Positions 34,995 through 46,199 of a stretch of DNA of 64,000 nucleotides are shown here, one piece after another (the first letter of the stretch is position 1; the number at the start of each line of letters is the position of its first letter). Source of the DNA: Siphonodentalium dalli (taxonomy: Eukaryota; Mollusca; Scaphopoda; Gadilida; Siphonodentaliidae); the NCBI GenBank assembly GCA_032622095.1, contig CP136062.1, forward strand, positions 54,911,849 through 54,975,848, read 5' to 3'. A program made the translations under genes and the position numbers. The notes below the pieces were generated by a model. That model saw only the letters and a program-made list of their open reading frames with translations. It made no database searches and was not told where the DNA came from.

Positions 34995-35542
34995 GTGTGT
35001 GCAGCTTGAGTCCGAAATAGGGACGGGAGGGTCACCAAAAACTGATACAAAATATTTTAGTACCAATTACCATCAAATTCAGACACGTTCTTCTCAAATG
35101 ATACAAGAAATCAAAGTGTGCTGTCTGTCTGTCTTTCTGTCTGTCTGTGTGTTCTATATATAACTTCACGTGGTACAGTCGAAGAGGCAAAATCTGATAC
35201 TAATATATTTCGCACTAATTTCCAACAAATTCATACATGTTTTTATCGAATGATATACCATGAATTAAATCACATTTGGTGTCGTTTGCGTCACGGATGG
35301 CGAGCGGATATGCACTATCATAGATAAGATTGCTATTCGCCGTTATCCATATATAAGTTATATATAGTCACCCAGGCCATCTCCATATCATTTTAAGGAG
35401 ATTTGGACGTTCACATTTCACAATCCCGACATATGGTGACCCACTTAAGTCACTTGAACAATTATATCTTCTTAATTGTCATATTTATATGGGGATGGCA
35501 ATCAGGACATTCACACAATGAGCTAGCAAAAAGAGATACATA
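34995..35542 (+). repeat. Helitron block B', right copy
   Basis: Direct repeat of 32311-32868 with a few indels, ending AGCTAGCAAAAAGAGATACA in both. Confidence 0.88.
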
Positions 35543-36397
35543 GAAGAAGCATTAAACGTATTTTTATCATTCTATTGAAGAGATTCATATATTCGTGCAA
35601 ACTGAGAGACCTCGAACCGTCAGAGGATGGCATATATATTATAACAAAATTGAGTCTGTTCCATTCAATACAGTTTCCACAAAAAAGTTACAATTTGTCA
35701 GGATATATGGAAGGCCTGTTCAAACATAGTGGTCACAGTGTGCAGTCATATATAGTTTCTTCTGATATACAATACAATGCAGTTAGTAGCACATGACTTT
35801 TCAGGATCCTCCCAATACTGACACCTGACAAGGGGTTTAGAACAGACTCATCGACTGACATAAACAACTCAAAATCTCGCTATGTGTCTGGCAAATGTAG
35901 CTGATATGCACGCGCATCAACATTTCGTTGAAACTGGGAATATTTAGCAAATATATAGCACCATGAACAGACGAGCACCTGGACATTTCTTTGAAACATC
36001 TGTATTTTCATGGAGATATGATAGCCAGGTATCCTCGAGATCTTAGTCCAACCCACTAGATTGATTGATACATCTCAATATTTAAAACCCAATTGTCATC
36101 TTTTATTTATGCGAACTAATGTCTTTATGATTTCCATGTATCATATTAAAACGTCTGACGTATACTTCATTATTGGTGGAACGGATTAATCGCGATAAAC
36201 AGAATGACAATTGACAAGGTGGGCCACTACTTATATTCCATGACTGTAATAATCCTGTTGTGTGATGCTATTTGAATATACAATTTATGAGAAAACGTAT
36301 AACACTTTGAACAAGAGTGTTCTCTATTCCCAACAAATATCCACAGCATACAGATGGTTTCACATCGCATTAACCTGGGCAACGCCGGGTAACCCTG
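35543..36397 (+). other. Helitron 3' unique region
   Basis: Non-coding interior of the Helitron, without recognised genes. A 73-codon frame at 35575-35796 has no motif. Confidence 0.5.
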
Positions 36398-36401
36398 CTA
36401 G

Positions 36402-36812
36402 TAAAACAATATTACCAATTGAATCATCCCACAAACAAATAAGTAAATGGGAACGAAAATTGAACCGAACATATAATAACGAATTCTGGACTGAAGTATA
36501 TAGATGCCCATTTGTTCACGTCACCGAATTAATACACATATCATCGGTACAAAACAACTTTTGAAAACAATTTAAATATCCGACGACGACTCATGTACCT
36601 TATTTTGGAATACTGTCGAAAATTGGGTATATCATAACACGAGCATTAGATTACAACTAACACCTGAAACTGCAATATTTAGCAGCTGCCCTGGAAAATT
36701 TATTAGTCCTTGGATAATATTCCTTCCTATCTTTGTTAGATATCACATCTATAGATCAAAGATGAATAACTCTATGCCAAACCTCACCGGTATAAACAAA
36801 AAAAAGAACTGA
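36402..36812 (+). pseudogene. L1/Tx1-like LINE ORF2 C-terminus, continuation beyond Helitron
   Basis: The LINE frame resumes with KTILPIESSHKQISKWERKL and EFWTEVYRCP, aligning with the QKKWDERLKK..WEIIYSNP stretch of the young LINE at 23-26 kb. After one frameshift near 36565-36600 it continues FWNTVENWVYHN, IFLPIFVRYHIYRSKM and stops at 36810-36812. This is the typical C-terminal tail (FW..V..W, then ..K.YIY..K) after the knuckle region. It was one gene with 27532-31059 before the Helitron inserted. Confidence 0.85.
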
Positions 36813-37570
36813 GTTTATATTTCCAATCTGAGCTTTTTTTCAGTCAGATGCTCGTAGCCCGTTTATATATAACCATGGGTATATGCCAGATATAACCGTA
36901 CAAAAAAACGCCGTTCTTTTGACCGTGTATTTATCCATGGTGTGTACCTGTGGTTGTTCGTAACATGGTGTCCGGTGTTATTGCTTTGAAAGGTAATCAT
37001 GTTCGACTGGTGTTGTTAGATTGGTAATGAGATTAGGGGTTTCTAAGTCTTGTCTGGTCATATTGTCATATTTACTGTTTGAACTTTGTCTGAAATAAAC
37101 GCACTTTTTATACTAGAATTTGCGCAACAGGAGCGCAGGGAAATCGCACGTCGAATTGGTTTAAGGGTTTTTAGAAAAAGTATTTATATGATATAGAGAG
37201 GCAAACAGAACGATACCATATATATACTATATGCGTTTGCATCCAATTTGGATTTATTGGGATGTTTTTAGTGCACTTTTGTGGTTATGAGAGCTCATTT
37301 TCCCCTGATTTCTGCTCCATATGTGGTCTTCTCCTTTAAAATTTCTATATGATTTCAAATAGGGTTGACCATAGTAGATCTCACCGACGGGGGGTGGCTA
37401 TCCCTCCCCGACAGGGGTGGGGATGTAGCACCTGACTCCTCCCCGGGTGCCACCCAACATAATTTAGTATCGATTATTTCTCGTCTTCAGTGAATGCAAG
37501 ACCGCGCTCTTAGCATGGGGTATCAAGTATATAGGGACTTGTCGACAGGGGTGGTTATGCAGGGGTCTTA
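36813..37570. other. LINE 3' flank and unassigned sequence
   Basis: Could include the LINE 3' UTR; an AATAAA lies near 37095. From about 37340 the sequence becomes rich in CCCC/GGGG. Nothing coding recognised. Confidence 0.4.
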
Positions 37571-38750
37571 CCCCCCCCCCCCCCCATTGTAGTCATACCT
37601 AATGCAACATTTATTGGAAAATTCACATCAAAATTAGGTTGAAATTGTTCTCGTAGCTTGATTTTCCAACAATTTCTTAGTGACGAATTTGTTGTTTTTA
37701 GACCAACATTTGCATATTTCCCTTTCATTTGCAAAATTATGGACTCATATGGCCATCAGTTGGCAATTTTCAAACCTAAGGCTGAGTGTCAGGTTAAAAA
37801 TTTCCCCGAAATGGAAAGCTTGAGGCCAGTCTAGATGCTAGGATTGTCAAATTTTCATGTTCATATTTTCAAAATGTTCTCACATCGGGCCTAACCATCG
37901 GCCGACCCGCGTGTTCTGTGTCCTTGTCAGTAGTTACTTGCTAATTAATTTAAGAAAAAATAAATCGGGGTGTAAATTTGTCTGGCGTTATACCACTAGA
38001 TGTTAGGATTTTTTAATCTCATACTGGGGCGAACCACCACCCCCCCCCCCCCCCCCTGCATGACAAGTGGCCACAATATTACTGGTTCATTTAGAATAAG
38101 CTACCATCTAGTAGTCTGTGTGGGAACATTTGGAAAAAATCAAAGCACGGGGGGTGCAAATTTATTTACACAAACTTCTGAGTTTGGTGTGGTTCAATGG
38201 GGTGGGTGCAGTTGGAAATTCCAAGATGGAGACCACCCCAACGAAAACCCTCTAACCAAGTCCCCAGTGCCAAATATCCCACACTTAACCAGGGGTGCCC
38301 CTCGCAACTTAGTTTCTGCCCTCGGCATAGGCCTATTTGTTTTCTATCCGAGAATACACTGCACCGGCGGCAATATATTGACCATACTCTGACAGATCAC
38401 ACGATAACGTCGTGCTGCAAGTAAGACGATGATTTGTGTTGTAGAAATGATACGGAAGACCGATTGTCAAAAAACTCAACATCAAAATACACAGGGCAAG
38501 ACTTATCGATCCAAACTGTTGGGTGTGTTTTCGTTGTGTATTTTCGCATATACCCATGGTTATATTTAAACGGACTACGCGCATCTGACTGCAATAGTAT
38601 AAAGCTGTAACATAATTAATATCAGAGATCCAATTTTCGAATTCCAAATAACAGCAATACACAATACCAACTTGAACAATAACTTATATTATACTTCATT
38701 ATATATAGAATAATGAATAAAACATTGGTCGGTATTGCCCCCCCCCCCCC
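37571..38750. repeat. Poly-C runs and reversed copy of repeat D
   Basis: C runs of about 15, 18 and 13 bases at 37571-37585, 38040-38057 and 38738-38750. Between them (about 37750-38240), repeat D lies reversed: GGCCAGTCTAGATGCTAGGA is the inverse of the word near 6180, and GGTGCAGTTGGAAATTCCAA is the inverse of a word near 33920. The 130-codon frame across the second C run is an artefact of the run. Confidence 0.6.
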
Positions 38751-41380
38751 GCCTCCCCATCCCGGGCCCAAAATTATGAGGGGAAATGACAAGTTAAATA
38801 ATATTACACTATACAATATTCCTGAACTTTAATTGATACAAATCTACCATGTGTAATGTCAACGTTATGTTTTGTATGACCATATCTATTGTCACAATCA
38901 AAATATTATTTTTTAAAATGGGGTGAATGGAGTGCCCTAACGCTGCATCTTGTTGTTATTCTATAGTACGCGAATTGGCTATCTTGGGGAAAACAAGAAC
39001 TCGCTTGACGGGCTGATAAATTACCAACTTAGGGAGTTCCATAGTACAGAAATAACACAACATCGGGTAGAACACGGTGTTAAAATTACAAGTATACGAG
39101 GCTGATTAGTGGTTGTCACCGCAATGAAACGCGTGCGAATGTCGATATGTAGGATTATTGCTGGGTGTATTGCGCACTCATCCATTAACCCTTTGTCGTC
39201 GTGCTAAGTTCTCACGGGGCCAATATAATCAATGTCATATGCTGGGTTCAAATTATGCATGGGCGTATATAGATATATTTTGAGATGGGGTTCATAAACA
39301 GAGAGAAGTTGCCTTTGATAAATAAGGGTTTCCACATAAATTATGTTGACAGGGGCGATTCTCACCAAAATACTCAACAATTGGGAAGTTCATGCAGGGA
39401 CGTGTCGATATGGGGTTGGGGCATCACTATGATCTTCGTTCCAAAGTTCACGATGATCCCACATATGATTGGATTATGGAGTTAAATGGCAATCAGTTGA
39501 GAAGTTTCGATCGGTAGGAGTTGTTGTGTTGGAGATTTCTAACAGTTGGAAATCTTGAGTAACCATTGCAGAATTTCAACCGAATTGGGAGCAAATATAG
39601 TTTTCCGGACTCGGAAATATTATCTGATTCAAGGTGCACTCGAGCAGCGGAGACCATATACATGAATGTTATCGCGATTCCATGCCAAAAAATGAAAAAG
39701 AGTTTGAAAATTAAGACTGGAGAATAGGTTGTAATCATTCCGATAGCTAAAATTTCCAGCTAATATAACTGCAAATTATACTTTATACCACTAGTATGAT
39801 GTTTTCCTACATTCAGTATAATTTTGGTTGTAAAATCTAAGATTCCCCTTAAACAAAGAGTAACACTAACCCTTTGGAAAATATACTTGAATTATATATT
39901 TGCACCCTTTCCACTTGCAAATAATTTTATCAGTCTGTTATCTCCGGCAATTCATTTTTTTTTTCAATTACATTGTACATGTATCCAAATCGTATGTATA
40001 CGACATCCAGTTAAAAGTTTCCCTGCTCAATTTGACGCCATATAATCACCATGTGTAGGTTTTTTCTGTCGGTGGGGTTTATTTGTGATCGCTCTATCCG
40101 TCTCTATCCCTTTGTGTTCGTACATTCATCATTAAATATATTTGACCATGAACCATGTAAATACCAGGAAAGCCAGGAAAAGCTGTATATATAGTATTCT
40201 ATGATGTTTGTCAATAAACCATCTATCTCTTTTAAAGAGCGTTTTCGCTTATGATCTTTTGTACTCGTGTTCAGCGTAAAATTATGTAAGTGTTTGTGTA
40301 TTTTCGCGATGCTTGTGCCATTGGGATGATGGTGCTAGCCAGTAGTTTTCATGTTCCCCATTGCCTATCATAACATTAACTTTATAAATAAATTTTGGTG
40401 TCAAATCGGACAGGGAGCAAGGTGACAGCCATCGAACATGTTGGTTCAGATATGAATAGATTGGGGTGGGGTGTCACACTATACGTACATTGAATTCCCT
40501 ATATTCCGCTCTAATACGCAATCAATGTGGGATACTGAAACATCTCAACATGACAACAAGTATTCCACGCACTACCGATGGAATGAATTTTCACCGTGCG
40601 CATGTAATTGTGGACAAAATAACCCAACGATCGGAAACTTGTCACATAGATGTACCTTTACACATCAACTGAACCACTCGCCTACTGACTCAAATAGGCA
40701 TTGCTATATCCATGCATATATAACATTAGAGTAAGTTCCCTTTATCCGTTAACAAGTGTTCGCCTCCACGCGCAGCAAACGGAGATCTAGTACTGGATTT
40801 TGTCTGTTCTTGTAAATGACGGGAAATCGCACACACTAGTAAATTGCCGGTATCCATAGTATTCGACACGTTCCCCCACAAGTCAAAACACGGCTATTGG
40901 TGTTTGAACAGGTGAACAAGGTTATGGGAGGTACACAGGAGGCGTCAAGTGCAATAGACCACTGTATTGTAATAGAGTAGATTATACCCGTGTGCTCATT
41001 ACCGGTTGGTGATTGGGTTTGATCAGAATGGTATTCAATATAATACTCCAGCGATTTTGCATGACAACCCAACTAGAAATTGAAATACATCTTAAAACTT
41101 GAATGTTGGAACAGACGATAACCATTGATGACATATAACACAATGCACGAACGGTTGCGGCGTACTCACTGGGCGATTATTTAAAGGATACCGATTACCA
41201 CTAATACAGTTGAACACGGATTACCCATGCACTAGCGATAACATATCAATTAGTGTCTCCGAGGAATATTTTTTTTCATTGGTCAATCAAGTCACATGTG
41301 GTAAACCTATTATTGTATTGGTCACCATGCATGTAAACGAGGCGTTGCAAGAAGTCGCCTTTTCACTGTAAGAATAAGAG
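38751..41380. other. Unassigned intergenic DNA
   Basis: No motif-bearing frame, terminal repeat or RNA gene recognised. AT-rich except for short patches. Confidence 0.5.
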
Positions 41381-41387
41381 TGGATGT

Positions 41388-43310
41388 CTATGGTAATCGA
41401 CACCTTCTGTGTGCCCCACATAACATTGTACACGTGTTCAAACACGGCAATTGTAAATCTATAGTACAGGCCCCTGGTGGTGTGTGTTGATTAGCACAAC
41501 AGCTTAAAGGTTTATGTATTTTAGGTAGCAAATAAAAGGTCATATTATTGGAGTCAGGTTTTGGTCTTGATCTTGGTCTTGGTCCAGCAAGCTTTTGAGA
41601 ATTAAATTGAAATTTATAACATTGGATTTCCAAATTTGGTCATCCAATGGTTTGTAATATTTAGTGTTGCTTAATTGGCATGTCGCTTCTAAAAATTTCT
41701 TTAGACATAATGACGAGCGAGCTGCCTTTGTCACAAGGGTTTTTAATGCAGTTCGTTCAACTTCAGTGAGGTTATCCTTGTTGCGAAAATCTGGTAAATT
41801 TGTAACGTCGGTTTTGACTAAGCCAGCGACCTCGTGAATTGATTTGTCAATCTGGAGATCAGAGGGGGTCCACATCGAAGGTTCTTTAAATGGATCTTTT
41901 AAACCTGTCGAATTGCGAAAGAAATCCGCCATGGCTGTTACTTCCCTAAATTGCATGCTTGCTGGACCGCCGTTTATTTCCATGGCATACTTAGTGTCAG
42001 GTAAAACCAATGGTCCATCCTCCGTCTCAACAACATGTGGTGTTTGTTTGAGATCGGGTGGGGTAGAAACAAAGGTTAGACCGTACCTAAGTAGTGATTT
42101 CTCACCACCGCTCAGGGAAAGGTCGGGTACTAGATTGAATATCTCAGTGCCGAGACCGACTCTTTACGCATGGATGATGCCTTTCTGAGGAATTAGTTTA
42201 AGAACCTTTAAAGATGTTGGTCCAGCCGTGGTAGATTTTCGCCGCCGTCTGTGGTGTCCAGTGGATGTTGTAATTTTCTACGTGGAAGTAGTGGTCGGAT
42301 ATTGCCTGGATAACCTTGATGTTCTGTGTGCGACGAGCCTGGCTATTAATTGCACGCAGAACTTCCTGGTCCCTAGAATTTTTACTAGAAGAGATATTTA
42401 TTTCCTAAAAATTAAGTGTAGCGTTAGGGAATACTTTACGGAAATTACAAACCATGTTGGTTACCCTGTTCACAGTTGTGGTGCCTGCTGTTTTGCCTTT
42501 GTCGTTGTCTGTCTCCCAGTCCTCTCTGTTCTTGATGCCAATGCTGATGATAACGAGTCGATGTGTCTTCTCTGGCTTCGACTTCAGTTTGTGGGCGATG
42601 TTGGCAAAATGACATAAATGTCCACCTGTGTAAGAGGCAATACACACATTTTTGGGAGGATCGAGATCGATCCGGGACAAATTGGAAGAGCCTAAAATAA
42701 CAACTGTTTTTGATCTGTTTTGGGAAGGACCAATCCTTCTTATGGCCAGGTTGACGAAATTTATGAAACTTGGATACCTTAGGTGATGATGACAATACCT
42801 CGGCATACGGTGATGATGATGTTGAAAAGGCTGGCGAGGTCATTGAAGCGATGGAACCAACAGGCGAAGTAGGACTGACAGAGACGTGCTTCGGTGGTGT
42901 CGTTTTCTTGGCTGGTGAATTGCGAAGTGGCGTGTTCGGTGTAGTGGATTTGCGTGGCGTAGCAGTTGCAGGTGTCCGTGGTTTTGGTGCAGGTCGCTCT
43001 GGTGTGGATTTGATACGTTTTGGCGTTGATATCAAAGACGGCGACGTTGTCTGATCACTGGCTGGACCATCCTGGAATTGAAGCTGGCGAGCGGTTAGTG
43101 GGGGTGGGGAGGGTGACCGAGCACGTTTCGTAAGAGTTTGGACGCCAACTCGTGTACCTACCGAGGACGTAAGATTACTAATGATGCTCAAGAACTTTGA
43201 TTTTGTTTCTTTAGTTAATTTGTTTCCAAAGTTCTTCAGTCCCCATTTTAATGCCGTGTCTCGTGCTCGGTCGAAGTCAAGGGTTTTATAAGAGAGTGTC
43301 GAAAGTACCT
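41388..43310 (-). pseudogene. Penelope-like retroelement ORF: linker, SGNH-like domain, RT N-terminus
   Basis: On the minus strand, from about 43310 downward: an N-terminal helix (RARDTALKWGLKNFGNKLTK), a Pro/Ser/Thr-rich linker (about 43140-42780), a frameshift near 42730, then an SGNH-esterase-like domain with VVILGSSNLSRI (serine block), ISIGIKNRED (Asn block) and, after an in-frame stop, DHYFHVENYNIHWT (His block). Next come SLLRYGLTFVSTP, NLTEVERTALKTLV, QLSNTKYYKPLD and, in another frame, FYLLPKIHKP. The last blocks match the start of Penelope-like reverse transcriptases. The rest of the RT and any GIY-YIG nuclease are missing. The esterase would act on ester bonds; its role in retroelements is not settled. 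Stops and frameshifts make it inactive. GC content is higher than in the surroundings. Confidence 0.65.
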
Positions 43311-43555
43311 TGACTTCAATTTCTTATTCTGTTTTTAGATAATAAGTTACCAAAGTTTAAACCCCACTCAAACGTGTCCGCTTTAAGCGAATTGAAGACC
43401 TCATCACAGGGGAGTACTGGTCGGAAAGTCTTCTTTCGCCCTGACTCTGTAATGGATGAAAAGCCTTACGGCAGGACCTTCTTCTCCAAACGGTCCTGTA
43501 GGAAATTAATATGGTGCCATAACTGTAGGAGCTTGTACATCAGTTTTACAAGGTA

Positions 43556-43829
43556 TAGAATGGTCTAAATAGGCCTGGTCTTTTTGCCGCTCTAGGCGGT
43601 TAGTTTTTCAACGTTTAGGTTGTTTTGGTTGAGTCATTTTGTTCCAGGACTTGAATTTTGGCTGTGGATAAAGGTTATGATTAATAACATATAATACACA
43701 AAGAACGGAACGCGAAGATATAAAATACAAAAATTATACTTAGGAGCGCACTGTCAAGTTGCCTCAACGTTTCGGTAGAATTACCTTCTTCAGGGGGCAA
43801 GCTAGGTTCGAATGTTAAGTGAAGTAGTG
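43556..43829 (-). repeat. Penelope-like terminal repeat, copy 1
   Basis: About 274 bases (TAGAATGGTCTAAATAGGCC to TTCGAATGTTAAG) repeated in the same orientation at 44731-45006. On the minus strand it contains CTGAAGA..GGTAATTCTACC..GAAACG (43769-43793), resembling a hammerhead core. Direct terminal repeats of this sort are typical of Penelope-like elements. Confidence 0.7.
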
Positions 43830-43967
43830 ATTTGGGGGGCTAACCCCGGGATGGTTTAATAGACCGATAGGTCTATTCCTTCACCCCTCATTTTTATAGC
43901 TTTATATGTAAACAATCAGAACAAAAAAGCGAAAAAAATAGCATTTTGTAACTCTTTTTTTTGGTCT

Positions 43968-44662
43968 TCAGTTTCTTCTTTCTGGTGGTGGTGGATTTTT
44001 AGAACAGTTGATCTCAATCTGGCCCTTTACAGTTCTGACAATGATTCTCCCAGGTGATGGTCTGTGTTGGCCTGGCCCTTTGTAGATCTGGCGATCCCTC
44101 AGCAGGAATAATTCGTAGTTGCTTAGATGATATGTCTTTCCTGCTGAGTGGTGTGTATTGATCACTGATTCGTTTGTGTTCTTGAATCAGTTTCCGCCCT
44201 TCTCTGCTTGGCAACGCCGGCCTCTCCTCGTACATCGGCGTCGCAGGGGCGGAGGCGGTGGTTTCCGTCCCTGGTGGAGTCTGGCTGGGTGGAGTTGCCA
44301 TTTCCACATCGAAGACAGCGGTGGGGACGTCCGGAATGACGTCGGCGTCCCTGTTGCCGTTGTCCACGTCGACGGCAAGGACATCCGGGGTGACATCGGC
44401 GTCCCTGCTCCGTCTGGTGGTGGTGACATCGTCTACTGATCTTGCTGCTGAGAAGCCAAGTGGAGGGGAACTGGGCGTCTCTCAGTTCCCCCCTTCTCCA
44501 CTTAGCCCTCCTGTGTCGGCATCCCTGTGGCGTTGTGATGGGGTCTTTGTCTTTCTCCTCCCACCACCAAGACACAGCCAGTGGAGGGTTCCACTGGGTG
44601 ACTTGATAATCCAAAATCGCGTTTGAGTGCAAAGTCCATCCAACAAAATGGGCCGACTTCAA
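43968..44662 (-). pseudogene. Possible second Penelope-like ORF fragment (P/T-rich part)
   Basis: GC-rich minus-strand frames (44014-44367, 44162-44662) give Pro/Thr/Asp-rich protein ending PSREGRKLIQEHKRISDQYT and a CQNCKG near the stop. Frames overlap and switch, so the original reading frame is uncertain. It lies between the two terminal repeats, so it may be the 5' part of another truncated copy. No diagnostic domain was seen. Confidence 0.35.
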
Positions 44663-44730
44663 ATCGGCTTAGAGCGAAGAACGCATAAGTGCGATCATCC
44701 GCCCATCCGGAGACAAAGTGACTGCAAGGT

Positions 44731-45006
44731 TAGAATGGTCTAAATAAGCCTGGTCTTTTTGCCGCTCTGGCCAGTTAGTTTTTCCAGGTTTAGGTTGTTT
44801 TGGCTGAGTCATTTTGTTCCTGGACTTGAATTTTGGCTGTGGATGAAGGTAATGATTCATAACATATAATACACAAAGAACGGAACGCGAAGATATAAAA
44901 TACAAAAATTATACTTACATGCAGGAACGCACTTTCAAGTTGCCTCAACGTTTCGGTAGAATTACCTTCTTCAGGGGATTAGGTTCGAATGTTAAGTTTA
45001 TTTGGA
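44731..45006 (-). repeat. Penelope-like terminal repeat, copy 2
   Basis: Direct copy of 43556-43829 at an offset of 1175 bases, with the same CTGAAGA...GAAACG core (44949-44974). It is followed by TTTGGAGTTTGGGACTGGTC and CTCTCCTACAAACC, words that recur at 45998-46085. Confidence 0.75.
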
Positions 45007-45438
45007 GTTTGGGACTGGTCCCGGGAGGATTTGAAAGAGGCGAAACACCTCTCCTACAAACCACTTGGACGGGATATTTGGAGTTATGAATTATGAAATA
45101 CATAACGATGAGCATGAAAAAAAGATGATATAGACATGATATTTTTGTTCTTTCTATTTCTTCTGGATTTTGGATTTCTTCTGTTGTTGTAGACTGCAAG
45201 TAGACTGTCTTGTTATTCCCATTTCTTTGCATGTTCTCTGTCTTTTTCTTCCCATTTCTTGTCGTAGGCTGCCATTCGTTGAACAAATTCCATCTTGGTG
45301 GAGCCGGTGCTGTTGTTGTTGTTGATGCTGCTGGTCGTGGTGGCGATGGATGACTCCGGGCAGGTATATTCCGGAGTCATCGGGTTGAATGATTATTCAA
45401 TTTCCATCCCGGCATCAGCAGCAGCTGGCTTGATCTCG

Positions 45439-45900
45439 TCAGTCAGCATTCCAGCGGGGAGGGTGGTCTGGGCGTCTCTCAGACCTCTCCCGAGCTGGAC
45501 TACCGGTAGCGTCGTCGGTGGTGCGCAGGCGACCATCAGTCTTCGCAGCCGAGTGGGAGGAGGCAGCCGGCCTTCTTACTCCACTCAGCCCTCGGGCTGC
45601 GTCCCTGCGTCGACGTGAAGGGGTCTTCTTCCTCATCGTCCCTGCTCCGGTGATGACATTCCTGTCGACGGTCCTGAGCCCCTGGTGGTGTCCAGTTGCT
45701 GCAGTCCTGTCTTCCGCGGATAGAGTCACGCAGTCCCCCCCCTTAGCCTGGTGAAGATTCCAGCTAAGGGTGGCCACTACGCGAAGTCTACCCAAGGCCG
45801 CTAACAAAGCCGAGGGGATTAATTCCATAATCCCCTGCCAAGTCAGTAAACAGCTCACCTGTCGCTCGGGCGGCTGTCCCCAAAGGGAAGGCCACACGAC
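45439..45900 (-). pseudogene. Possible third Penelope-like ORF fragment
   Basis: A GC-rich 152-codon minus-strand frame containing LGRLRVVATLSWNLHQAKGG and then arginine-rich sequence that looks frame-shifted. It is placed like the previous fragment relative to a terminal-repeat piece, so probably another truncated copy. No recognisable catalytic motif. Confidence 0.3.
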
Positions 45901-45997
45901 TAACGAACGACAGACCAGTCAATTGGAACAGCGACAAGACGCACTATAAATAATACATCCTGCCCGCTCGACAATTAACTGGGGAATGAATGATCAT

Positions 45998-46085
45998 GAT
46001 GTTAAGAGAGTTTGGAGTTTGGGTTTGGGAAGATCCCCCCGGGAAGATTTGAAAGGGCTGTAAGCCCTCTCCTACAACCCACGGT
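45998..46085 (-). repeat. Penelope-like terminal fragment, third occurrence
   Basis: GAGTTTGGAGTTTGGGTTTG, CCGGGAAGATTTGAAAGGGC and CCTCTCCTACAACCCA match the inner part of the sequence after copy 2 (45000-45062). Only a fragment is present. Confidence 0.6.
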
Positions 46086-46199
46086 TGAGTGATATAGTGC
46101 CGCTGAAGAGCGTTTGTTGAGTTTGGTTGTGAGTGTTTTCTAGTCATTTGATGCTTGCTTGTGGAGTATGGGTTACATGCCACCCTGGCAGGAAGCAAA

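Larger units (their letters stand above)
31060..36401 (+). mobile_element. Non-autonomous Helitron, 5.34 kb
   Basis: 5' end TCTATATCTATATTTGCGAA then TGTCTGTCTG repeats, a form common in animal Helitrons. 3' end has a hairpin ACCTGGGC-AAC-GCCGGGT followed by CTAG at 36398-36401. The insertion lies between A (31059) and T (36402) with no target duplication, as Helitrons do. The interrupted LINE frame continues exactly: codons before 31059 and after 36402 join in phase (..AKST | Y | KTILPIESS..). No Rep/helicase ORF is present; the interior is repeats and a nested TIR element. A Helitron is a rolling-circle DNA transposon; this copy would need another element's Rep-helicase. Confidence 0.9.

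Noticed and set aside
38000-38392. A 130-codon proline-containing frame
   Set aside because: It runs through an 18-base C run and reversed repeat D, with no domain and no conservation visible between D copies.
42770-43054. Plus-strand 94-codon Gly/Val-rich frame opposite the Penelope-like ORF
   Set aside because: It is the antisense of the Pro/Ser/Thr-rich linker; the minus-strand frame has the domain evidence.
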